Of a stretch of 64,000 nucleotides of DNA, positions 1 through 11,600 are shown in pieces (the stretch's first letter is position 1; every line of letters starts with the position of its first letter). The notes below the pieces were generated by a model that was given only the letters and a program-made list of their open reading frames with translations, ran no database searches and had not been told where the DNA came from. Made by a program: the position numbers and the translations under genes. Source of the stretch: Ignelater luminosus (Eukaryota; Arthropoda; Insecta; Coleoptera; Elateridae). The stretch spans positions 1-64,000 of the forward strand of contig VTPC01000401.1 in the NCBI GenBank assembly GCA_011009095.1, read 5' to 3'.

Positions 1-71
1 ATCGCAAATGTATGTACTATCACACCGCTATCCACCTTTAAGAGGATACCCTTTATTTCAGAATCACCCTG
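1..71 (-). mobile_element. Cut-off right end of a mariner-like DD41D element
   Basis: These 71 bases are identical to 51260-51330, the right end of the complete element inside PRRC2. They end in CACCCTG followed by TA (72-73), as that element does. The rest of this copy lies outside the window. Identity over the whole stretch, including bases inside the terminal repeat, shows that this is a second recent copy of the same family. Confidence 0.85.
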
Positions 72-345
72 TATATGGCTTGAACAGCAATTTTATAAAA
101 TAATTGTGAAAGTGATGAAGATGATGTCGAGAAAATGGAAAATGTAATGAAACCACCTAGTGTGTTTATTTGGATTTGAAAACTATTTATCAGGTGATTT
201 CAAAAGTCATTAACAAACCATTAAACCTAAATTTGCAGTTTATTGTTATACATATATTCAATTTATTTTCAATAAACAGAGAAAGAAATAGAAAAGAAAC
301 TTTCTCATTCACTAAATGATTTGTTAACTACTACTATTTAATATA

Positions 346-396
346 AAATGACATTTCAGAAAACAAAACAATACTTTTTTCTGAAATGCCATTTTA
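346..396. repeat. Short near-perfect hairpin
   Basis: The two arms AAAATGACATTTCAGAAAA and its near complement (one mismatch in about 19 bases) are separated by a loop of about 12 bases. It could be a tiny miniature transposon or a transcribed hairpin. No copies elsewhere in the window were noticed. Confidence 0.5.
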
Positions 397-1085
397 CACC
401 ATTCCTAATGCTTACAGTAAACGTAAGCAAGCTCTGATTAAGTAGCTCACAATATGATCCCTACATCTTATTACTGAGTCAGTTAATAATTATTTACCTA
501 AAATGACCTTTGTGTGGTATCGATGAAAAGCATTTTTTAAGAGCTTTCCAACGAAATGCCACATGCGAGGGGTTGCTATTTAAGATTTTGCAGTAGGAAT
601 GTCTGGGAAGCGGAGGTTGAGGGTGGTGCCATATTTGTAAGGTTGTTTTGACTCCCCCTCCATACTACCGAAACGCTTTTGAGCATTTACAATACTTTTT
701 TTTATAAAAAACGATACATTTTTAAAATTGAGGCTGAAAAGGTAGAGATGTTGCCCTGAACATGCCAGTACTTTGTACTTCTTTGACGTTAATTGCATTA
801 CATGACAACTAATTTTCTTCCTTTTCCAGGACAGCTGTAGTACCCAAGCTTTCAAAATGTATCTTTTGGAAGCCTGTATTTAATGCCGCTTCGCTACTTG
901 CTAGCGTTCGTAAATATTACATGTTGATTTTTGTAAAATATAATTTATAAATCGGTTCTTCGCGAAAGTTGATGCAGTAGGCCATGGTTTAGTATACGAA
1001 ATATACACAAAGTTAAATTAACTCGTTACCAGGCGGCACCACCAATGCACTTGCACTCCTGTTGCACTCACCCTATATAGGTATA

Positions 1086-1280
1086 CTAGGGGACAAAATA
1101 AATCGGATTTTATGTTCTATGTTCTTGAGGAAAACAGGCTTTTGTACAATTATTTTAAGTACATAAAACAATCATCTCCTTCTTACTAATGAGCATCTTA
1201 TTCACTCAAAATAATTGTACAATGGGTTGTTTTTCTTGCAAATTTAGAAAAGAGTGTGTAATTTATTTTGTCCCTTAACT
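1086..1280. repeat. Inverted-repeat miniature element (MITE-like)
   Basis: The left arm begins CTAGGGGACAAAATAAAT and includes TTGTACAATTATTTT. The right arm carries the reverse complements of both blocks in the same order. The total is about 190 bp, with terminal inverted repeats making up most of the length. The superfamily is not assigned. Confidence 0.55.
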
Positions 1281-1699
1281 TACATAATATGAATAACAGT
1301 TGTGCAAAGTCAGGATTATTTTAATTGATGGATAACTTTTGTAATTTAAAATCTTTTAGTTGGTTGACCAATCTTTTGATCCATCGATTACAATTATTTT
1401 AAATATTCAAAATTGTTTGTTGTGTGTTGCTACGGAAATTAGATTTTAAACAGGCATTTTGGCTCAACCATTGCCGTCGATACTGCGGCTTTGCTCAACT
1501 GTTATCATTATTGGCCTTACGCAACTAAATATATGCCTAAGTTTGAACACTGTTAGTTACATCTAGAACTGAAAGTTTTTAAAACGTTTTAGAATATGCT
1601 ACGAAAAGTTAATTATCATTATAACAGAACCATAGTTTTTGATGAAATGGGTCCAACGCACACTTTGCCAACAAATATCAGCTTTCCGATCTGAGAAGC

Positions 1700-1785
1700 G
1701 GGAACATTAAAGATGGCAAGAGACACCCGTATCCGCGTATATACGCTGCCCGTATCACAGTTTATGCCTTACAGAATCAGTTGGA
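1700..1785 (+). other. Possible untranslated first exon of WAPL
   Basis: A strong donor GTAAGTA follows 1785. The next plausible acceptor is the one at 2628 that opens the first coding exon. The sequence here is locally less AT-rich than its surroundings. This is inference from splice signals only, and the 5' limit is arbitrary. Confidence 0.2.
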
Positions 1786-2642
1786 GTAAGTAAAGTAACA
1801 AAACCTTGGAATTTTTTATATATTCAGAATATAGTGTTGGTGACATTGGCAACAACTTTGGCAGCTACCTTTAAAATTTCCTAAATAGAGGCGGGAAATT
1901 TAAGTTCAATATAGTATGCAACCTAGTGTAGTAAATAGTTTAGACGAAAAAAGTATAATGTAAAACAGCCTTAATACTTTAGGGATTCCACCTTCTACCA
2001 AACCCTTTTCATTGGTAGCTGTATAAAAATTGCCTAGTAGAACTGTTGCGACTGTTGCATAAAAAATATCTGAGAATGCGAGAACGTAACACACAATCAT
2101 AACCGGTGTAACGTAACGTAACACAACACAACGGAAAGTGGTGCAAATGATGAACTACGATCAAAACACAATATGGATGCAGTTTACAGAACTGGCGTAT
2201 AGTTTATGTACTAAATTTATGAAGGTGTTTTTTTGTGTAACACTTCAACAAATACGTATTACAGTATCATTTTAAAGCATAATTGTGTCTTGGATAGAAT
2301 AATATGAAAAGAAAATACGTGGAGAATGGCACAATCTTTAATAATTCGCTTATATTATAAATGGTGTGCTGTCATATTAAATTAAAAAATATTATTATTA
2401 ATAATACAAAACGAACTTCTAATATGCTTTGACTTTCGTATATATTATAGGTAAACATCAACTTATTTTTATAAAGTACTTTGTAATTAAGTGAACAGAG
2501 TTTTTTTGGGTAAATATTCTTAACCTTACTAAAATCAACGATAATCAAAAATAGTCTTTATATTATTTACGTTAAATATGCTTTAATTCTGTTTGATGAT
2601 TGTTAATTCATTGGAAATGTGCTTGCAGATGCACTACCAACC

Positions 2643-5600
2643 ATGTCTCGAGGATATGGAAAATATCGTCGAGCTAATTGTCAGACAAGTTTACAGTTTG
2701 ATAAACTCTTGAAGGAAAATAGTAACGGCCCTGTTGCAGCACGATCAACTGGTACAATTGGAAAATGGGGCATTACCTCTTTTACATCAATACGTACTGC
2801 TATGAATGGTGGTTAGTAAAATTAGTGTTTTGTTTTGTTGCATGTCGTAGACTAAATGATAGTATGCCATGTTTGATTTTACAACATGGTATACTATACA
2901 GTAAAGTGTTACCTCTTTAGTTAATTGATTTCATTCGTATTCTCTTAAAGAACTAATTTGATAGCAGACATTTTAATCTAAAATACTAGTGTGGGTTATC
3001 TTTCATATTTTCCAGTGTTACCTAGTTATTTTTAAAAAAGAATATTTTGCCAAATACAACCTGGTATCACTTAGACTTTGAATCTAAATACATTTGTGCA
3101 ACATCAAATCTATTATTATAATTGTTATTGTTCTAGGTATAAATAATACTAAATTCGAAAGTGAAAAGTCTGAGACTTCTGTTAATAACATTCCAAAACC
3201 CAAAAAGTTTTTCAAGAGTCGTAATACAGATCAAGCCGACAGTCAACCAGCACTTTATACTGGAAAGACCGAAACCTATGGTTCTTCTAGTAAAAAAGGC
3301 AAAAATGAATATAGTTCTTCTGAAAAACAGTTGCCTAAAAAGACCCAAGCAAGTACAACATCTAGGAAGTTTTTTACATCAAAAAATAATTCTTCTGAAA
3401 AGACTGTGTTAAGTTCAAATGTAAATATTAATATTAAACGTGATGAAAGTAAACCTCCTATTGTACTTAGAATATGCCGTGGCAAATCACAATTATTAAG
3501 TGACTCTGATGAATCAGAAAGTACTCCAACTCCATCCAGCACACCATCTACCTCCACAATAACTTCACCACGTGCTAAAGATAATGTACAACGCTCACCT
3601 GGAAATATTCGAATAACTCGTTCTGCGCGAAGAAGTATGCAACAGGACCCTAATAGTAGTCCTGCGACAGCTGATACACCAGCAGACACATTTGCATCAT
3701 TATTCACATCCCCCAAAAAGGATTTAGATTTATCTCCTCAGTATATTCCTGCAGAAAAGTATGAATTGGAAAGAAAAGCTGTATATGATAGCTTACTAAA
3801 ACCTGATTCACCAAAAGAACCAGCAACATCAACTGAAAATACAGAAGTGAATGAAATTTCATTTGAAATAGACCAAGATATAAAATTAGATGATGAATAT
3901 AATGAGCACATAAGTGAAAATAATAATAAAGTAAGCGAGGGGTTTGCTGAATTTGAATCTAGATCTCTCACAGGATCATTGGAAGAAGAGAAGAACGAAG
4001 AAGAGTGCGACGATATTCCAGAACCTATGGATATAAGTATAGTTACAGAATCTGAAGACCAGAGAAAGTTAGAACAAGCAGAAGATTTACTGAAAGAAAC
4101 GTACATTGATTTTAATTCATCAATGAATAAAGTACTAGAGAATCCTACTAAAAAACAAAAGGTTGTCGAAGATTGGTCTACTGATTCAGATAGTGATAGT
4201 GCCCCACCAGTGACAGAAAAAAAGAAGTCAGAAAAAAATGTGGAAAAGGCAAAAACCTTTCCTTTGGAAAAGCATAAAGACGAAATTTTAGATAAAATTC
4301 TAGAAAAACCTTCTGAGCCTTTAGCACCTGTGAAATTAGTTATATCGAAAAAGAAAGGCAGTATATTTAAAAGTAGGTCAATGGTCACCGATGGCAGTAA
4401 AAAACGGAGGGCATTATATAAACACAAGTGGAGTGATGATAGTAAAGAGATGGCACAAAAAGGAAATGAAGACGGAAAAACAGAAGAAGGTGCATCTGTA
4501 TATGACGATGAATATGGTTTTAGTAATGAACCGTTAACTAGGGTAACAACAGAGTATGGTGATGAGGACAGTTCTGAAGTTGTTACTAGTATAAAATGTA
4601 CTAAAAGTGATAAAGGGGTAAGTTGTAATTTTATTGTTGTAATAATTGTTTGTTTTGCCAAGTAAATCCTCCATAGTAGAGTTGTGTTAAATATTAATTT
4701 AAAAAGTTTTATTTAAATTTTATTAACAATTGTTTGTTCCTATAAGGTGCAAAAATAGTTTGAGACACATAGACATTTTACATGAGAAGTAATATAAAAC
4801 AAATATTTACTATACTCCGTTCATGATGTTTCTGGGTCCTAACAGGCCATGCTTTCATTTTGTTAGGTTGGAAGTGTTTTCTTTTTTTTTTGAAAATTGT
4901 TATGCCTGCGACTGCATTTGATGTTGTTGCACGTTCAGAAATTTTGCGTAAACATTTAGTACCGATTAGTGTCGTTTTGTTAAAAAGAAATCAAGTTTTC
5001 CTTATATTTACAGAGTTATAAAAATAAAAGATGACAACGTGAGGTTAAACTGTCATAAAATCATAACCTTAAAGCACATTAAGCGTCAATAAGATTTTAC
5101 AAGCCGAGTTAATAGATACACAGCCCAATTTACAATACTCAAACTGTGATTCTTCCACAGCCATATACGACCCAGAAACATCGTGAACTCTGTGTACCTC
5201 AAATAACTCATAATAAAACTACAAAGGGAAAAGTTGCTTTAAAAGTTGTATTTAAAACTGGTTTGAAATTTAGAATAAATTAATAGTTGCATCACTTTGT
5301 TTTATACGATTATGCAGGGTTAAAATACCTATTAATTGATAACATGGTGTGGCAGTGCACATGTTTTGCAATTATCTCTCTCAGATGAATGACATCACTT
5401 TCGGAAGAAGATAGTGTACAATATTACTGATTTTGAAACTTGTGCAGGTAGCTTGCATATTTACAATATTATTTATATATTTACAAAATTTATTATTATA
5501 ATTATTAAACATAAGATATGAGAAATAAATACTACAAAAAATAAATACTTACGGTCATTTTCATAATAAATCTAAAGTCAATTTTAAGTTTTAAAGTTAG

Positions 5601-8600
5601 AACTTAACTAATAGATGCCATCTTTAAGTGAAAAGGGAATTCACAATTGACACAAACGAAATGATAACATGAACGTAAATAAAACCATGAACATAAAAAA
5701 AATTAAATCTTCAAGTTGTTTTGATAGTATGATGGGTGATGTAATAAACGACAAGCATAAGTTCATAACAAATCTCTTTTATAGCATTCTCAATTATTTG
5801 TTTAAATCAATTGTGAATTTCCCTTTACGCTTTCTTCCAAAGCTGACATCATGCGCAAACCGAACGTACCGGAGGTCTACAACCACTTTACCATTATACT
5901 CGAACCACAATTGATACTAAGTGAGTTATGCATAGCTAGAGTCCCTAAATTTAACTTACAATCAGCAAAATGCACATTTAAGAATAGAAGCTGGGTTTAA
6001 AGCAAGAATCGGACTCAGAATCTGTAAGAAATCAAATCAGAAACGGAATCAATAATATTTTAGGAAGCATAATCTTAATCATTAGAAAGAAGAATGGTGC
6101 AACCAGAATCCATATTGGAAACACTAAAAAGAAATTTATTAGCACCCAAATTGGTATCAGAATCTAAATTAATGAATCGAAATTGAAAATGGAATCAAAT
6201 CTTTTATACCAGTTTCGAAACCTGTTTATCAAAGCTTAAAGGTATTGATTTTATTTGTAACATACAGTGTGAATGTTAACTGTGGAACACTTTAAATAAA
6301 AAATTCTCCATACATCTGAGGCCAAAATTCTCGAATATGTCAACCATATTTCCCAATGGGGCATCCATTTAAATGATTTTCATTTTTCTTTCCTCCACCT
6401 TTATCCCCGATGACGTCATCAATTTTGTTTTTAATGGCAACCCCAATTTTTTCTTGCAGATTCTGATTCTCTTAAAACTTCTGCATACAGCAAGCATACA
6501 ATTATGTCAATGGCATAACTAGGAACGCGATATGAGGGGAGGAGGCAATTTTATTGTCTCAGAAATGTTGCTTTATTAATAGCTTTTGTGTTATCTAGTT
6601 ATCAGTCGTTACAATGGAATCTTGGCCGTTCAAAAGCATACTGAAACACAATAATCTTCAAAGTAGGTAAATAAACAGTTAACGAATATTATAAAGCTAT
6701 GAATTTTGTAGTTGACAATTTGCTGATAGTACCCATTTTTTTATCCTTTTATGATTGTGTGCACAATGGTGCATTATTTAATCCACAAAACAAAAAATCA
6801 AAATTTTGATTACAAGGGGATACGGAGATAAGCAATGCACTCAAGAAGAAGTCTGCAATTTATTCAACATGACATATCCCGATCAGACTTCCATAACACG
6901 CTCTACAGTAAGCAAAATTGAAAGAAAGTTTTCTGAAAGGGGGCATGTTAGGTGTGATTCCTGATAACACCTAAATGTACCAGAAGATGTGGAAGTAAAT
7001 ATTCTGTTGGAAATGCAAGAAAATCCTCACAGCACTACTCGAGCGCTGGCTGCTAATAATAATGTTAGTCAAATGTCTGCTGTTAAGTGTTTAAAAAAAC
7101 CATAAATGGCATCCATACAAGGTGAGTTTAGTTCAAGAACTAAACGAAAATGATCCGGACAGTAGACTTCAGTTTTGTGATGAAAAATGTAATGCTGATC
7201 CTGATTTTGTCAACCGGATTATCTTTTCTGATGAAGCGACATTTTGTCTTAAGTGGATGGTTAACAAACAAAATTGTCGTTATTGGACACTCCGTGGTGG
7301 TACCAACATGATGGAGCACACACCCCCCCCCCCCCCCCCCCCATTATTATGTTTCTTTATGAACTATTTGAATGAAGTGTTTCCAGGTTGCTGGATTGGG
7401 AGACAGGGGGCAATTGAGTGGCCGGTTTCCTGATTGCACTCCTTTAGATTTTTTTTTGTGGGGCTACCATAAAAGTAAAATCTATTTTAATAAACCAAAT
7501 TCTATCAAAATGTTTTCTGGATCTGAAATGAAATCTGAGCGATTACCTCAGATATAATTCGCAACGTGTCAAACAAGTTTATCCAAACTTGCCTTTTGCC
7601 AAGAAGTACATGGGTTCCAGTTCGAACACTTAATTTGATAGTCAGATTTTTTAAATTTTTTAATTTGATAATTGTAATATTTTGTACTTTGATATTTTTA
7701 TATAATTGTTGTTTTGTTTTGTGTATTTAATATTTAAACTGTTTACAATCTTCGTTTGTTATTTATTGCATATTTTTTCTATCTGGAATAAATCAGCTTG
7801 TATGCTTGCTGTATGCAGAATTTTTAAGAGAATCAAAATTAGTAAGAAAAAATGGGGGTTGCCATTAAAAAGAAAAGTTGATGATGTCGTCGGAGATAAG
7901 GATGGGAGTAAAGAAAAATTAAAATCATCCGAATAGATACCCCATTAGGAAATAAGGTTGATGTATCTGAGGATTTTGGCCTCAGATGCACAGAGGATTT
8001 TTTATTTAAAGCATTCCACAGCCAGCTTTTGCACCATATAATTACTACTAATAAGTAATACTTTGCGAATGGTACAGATAATTTGATTCTATTTCTGATT
8101 GTAATTCTTTAATTTGATAATATGAAAACCATCATACAGTGTGGGATTAAAGTAAGGAATATTAAAAAAAAAAGCGAACTCAACTGTTTTTTTAAAAATG
8201 ATGAGACAGGTCGATTTTAGTTTTTAAAAATACACATTAATATGTGCGATTCACCTTCCGATTTTCATTTATTTTTTAGTTATGACGTCATCACAAAAAA
8301 TTTAAATGACAATATAGATTTTTAGTAGTGGAATCCGATAGTGATTTTTCTTCCCTTTATGATCAAGCACATAAATCCTAAGGTTACATAACAAAAATTC
8401 TGAGAAAAATCAAGCTGAACATTTAATGTTGATATTATCATATTTCGTGATTTAGTAGAATATTATTAGTATTCTACAATAAACTACAAGAATTATGTCA
8501 AGAGCCTTGAAGATTGACAAAATGCTCATATGAAACAGTTTGCTGAATTTAAAATTTTTTATTTTGATTATTCAGTATGCTGCAAAGGTTGTAAGATAAA

Positions 8601-11600
8601 AACGAACAAGCAATTTATGTTCTGTTCTTGGTATAAATTATTTGTTTTCTTGGATAATACTAACATTTAATCTAATTTTATGTTGTAGTATTTTAATATC
8701 AACATTCAATGTTCTGCTTGATTTTTCTCAGAATTTTTGTTATGCAACCTTAGGATTTATTTGCATGATCATAAAGGGAAGAAAAATCACTATCGGATTC
8801 CACTACTAAAAATTTATATTTTCATTTAAATTTTTTTGTGATGACGTCATAACTAAAAAACAAATGAAAGTCGGAAGGTGAATCGCACATATTAATGTGT
8901 ATTTTTAAAAACTAAAATCGACCTGCCTCAGTGTTTTTAAAAAAACATGTTGAGTTCGCTTTTTTTTTAATATTCCATACTTTAATCCCACACTGTATAG
9001 TGTTAATGTTTCTAAATGCCATTGAAACTGAAGAAGAAGACTACTATAACCTGAAATAACACTTAATATAAGATCATCATATTTAGTAGAGTTGGTTATG
9101 CTTAAACAATCACTTCCTAGTTAAAATAATCATTAATTACTTTTAATGGAATTGGTTACTTAACCAGAATTGTATGAAATAGCAGTTCCAAAACCAATAA
9201 ATCATATCTAACTTCTATTTTAAAATATGCATTTTAGAAACTAGAAAATAAATAATAATGTACTATCCAAAGAAGTCGAAACCCTGAGAAACATCAAAGG
9301 TAAGTAATTCTATTGTCTAGGTGATCAATGTTGTAAACTGTTAATCAATTTTGGATTAAACTCAGTAGGAATGAAAGTTGCTACTCATAAAAATGTAATT
9401 TACAGTATTAGTTTTTCAAAGCCACCTTAAATGATATCGGTATTGTTATTAATTTTCATAAACAGGATTATTCCAAAAAAAAAGTGATCGTAGCTATGGA
9501 TAACCTGGTATCAATTAATAGGTAATTTAATCCTGCATCCAGCCATGTAAAAACATAGAGGATGTTTTTTTTAAAAAAATTGAGCTAATCATGTTTGAAG
9601 TTGATCAACTTTCAGTGTTTCCAACTAAAAATCTTTTGCTTTTTAAAAACAAATGCTAAACAATGCATCGTAGATATGGCAAACCCTACATCGATGAAAA
9701 GTAGATTCCATGGGAATCCAAGTCCATGAAAATATCAATAGCATCATATTTAAGATAAAAAAGTGACATTGTATTATGTGTACATGAAACACCCTGTATA
9801 TGGGGAAATAAGATTAGTTGATAGAGAATCTAGTGCTAAAGAAATGCTTTTTGAATATTTGTCCTAGGTTTATAAATAACAGAGTTATGAAAGAATTCGG
9901 CTTAAGCGTAAGACCCTGTATCTCAATGTAATGATACAAATTTGACAGATAAGGCATCTTTGACATTTCTGGTTAGCATATAAGTTTATTAGACTATTTT
10001 TCTTTTTATTTGTAATTTAATAAATTATAACTAGTTACCACTTTAAACTCAAAACGCATAGAGCAATATTTGCTTTGGGAATCTATGCCTAAAATATGAA
10101 TTTCGACAAGTGTTTGTGTCTTCACCACAATTATTGGATTTCTATAGAAAATTAAAAAATGAATACAAAGATGAATTAACACTTTTGCAACAATAATGAA
10201 ACAGTCAGAATGTTGTAAAATTGTCAGATCTGGAGATCTATCGTCAGCTCTGGCAACACTGGGTGATATTTAATGTAACTTTTGCCACAGAATTTCAGTT
10301 TCTGATAATAATAACAATATTAAAGCCAGAAAAGCAATCACAAAGATTGTGCTGGTTGCATTTTACGAGAAAAGTCGAGATATTCTCAGCATATGATTAA
10401 ATTTTGAAATTCATTTGTGTAAACTTTATTAAATTTACCTCTAGAATATAATAATTGGGGGATTTGGGCTACTTCAAGCACATAACTGGTGACACAACAC
10501 CTCAAAATACTTTCAACACTTTTTCCACCACATTTATATAATTTTATCATTATTCACATACTCAGATTCTAAATTACTTTAGATGCCAGTTGACTACGAT
10601 TTTTTCTTGTTAAAATAACATCACTTTTAACTTTAATAGAATGGTAAGGTAGTTGAACTTAAAATTGGCACTAAATTTAAAAATTATTTAACGAAATACT
10701 TAAGGAAATGAAACGAAAATATTGTCATTTATTATCTGACTTTTATAAACTAAAAACAAAACTACAAACTTTACTATTACACTTTTTTTGGATAGATATT
10801 TGAAGAAATAAAGTGAGATGTTTTATCAAGCTTTTAGTCGAGGTTTGTAAATAATAGTATGCTGTGAAAGGTACATCCTCTCATTTTTCATCATAGTGTG
10901 CCATGACATCTAACACACAAAGTCATGGAGTTTTATCAAAGAAATTCATTTGTTATGCAAAAATTTCTAAAACAAAATAAATACGCTTTTATAGGGCATT
11001 AGCTGCTTATTTGATGCTATCTGTGAACGCTCAGTAAAGTATCTAAAAGCGTCTTTTGTTTTGTTTTAGCAATTGTTACATAACAAATGTAATTTATCTG
11101 ACAAAAATCAATAATTTTTATATGTTTAAAGCCATGGCACACTAAGTTGGAAATGCTTTTTATTTAAAAAAAAATAAGATAATTTCGTTTTTAGCAAATA
11201 TCTAGTAGGCCGTGAACTTTTTTAAAAAAATAAAAGCATAAATAAACTGATCTCCAAAATAGCAAAATCTTTTCTAATTTAACCGACTTCGTTTCTCTTA
11301 CAATTTCCGAGATCCCAATAGTGAGCATCGAAATGTGGACACACTGTATAGGTTTAAAAATTTAAAAGATTTAAAAAAAGTGCTATCCTGTATTACTCCA
11401 AAGAATAAATGGTCACCTTAATCTAACCTTAATTTTTCCAATTACAGTGGTGTCTCATGCTTTATTCTGTTTTTTATTTTAGTATTATACTGTTGTACGT
11501 AATGTAAAAAAGGCACATCAAATACAAGAAATTGGTGAATTTCAAGAATTTAATGATGACGTTGAATATATCTTGGATGCTCTTCAAGATAATAATCCCA

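Larger units (their letters stand above)
74..2628. other. Upstream region of WAPL, no gene recognised
   Basis: No protein-coding gene is convincing here. It holds a 51-base hairpin (346-396), a small inverted-repeat element (1086-1280) and anonymous AT-rich sequence. A strong splice donor (GTAAGTA at 1786) could end an untranslated first exon of WAPL, since the first coding exon has a splice acceptor 14 bases before its ATG. The promoter itself was not located. Confidence 0.4.
6265..8038 (+). mobile_element. Internally deleted mariner-like element with long inverted ends
   Basis: The ends are inverted repeats of about 240 bp. The block around 6290-6500 (GAGGCCAAAATTCT, ATGACGTCATCAATTTT, TGGCAACCCC) recurs reverse-complemented at about 7800-8030. 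TA flanks both sides (6263-6264, 8039-8040) and the left end starts CAGTGTG. Broken transposase sequence runs between the arms. The length is 1.77 kb. Confidence 0.8.
4618..11482 (+). other. 6.9-kb WAPL intron 2, mostly transposon relics
   Basis: The intron between the disordered-region exon and the first WAPL-domain exon. It contains inverted-repeat elements at 4815-5194, 6265-8038 and 8137-8995, a diffuse repeat around 10838-11215, and single mariner-like ends at about 9796 and 11346. Apart from transposase debris, no coding sequence was recognised. Confidence 0.8.

Noticed and set aside
580..855. 91-codon open frame on the - strand near the window start
   Set aside because: No recognisable motif, no splice partner and no similarity to a known family. 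It fits chance in AT-rich sequence.
3738..4661. 307-codon open frame on the - strand
   Set aside because: It lies wholly opposite the WAPL disordered exon, reads as Ser/Phe/Leu-rich low-complexity protein with no family resemblance, and is explained by the Ser/Glu/Lys codon bias of the sense strand.
5950..6200. Loose GAATC-rich repetition
   Set aside because: The period is irregular and the units are too diverged to call a tandem array.
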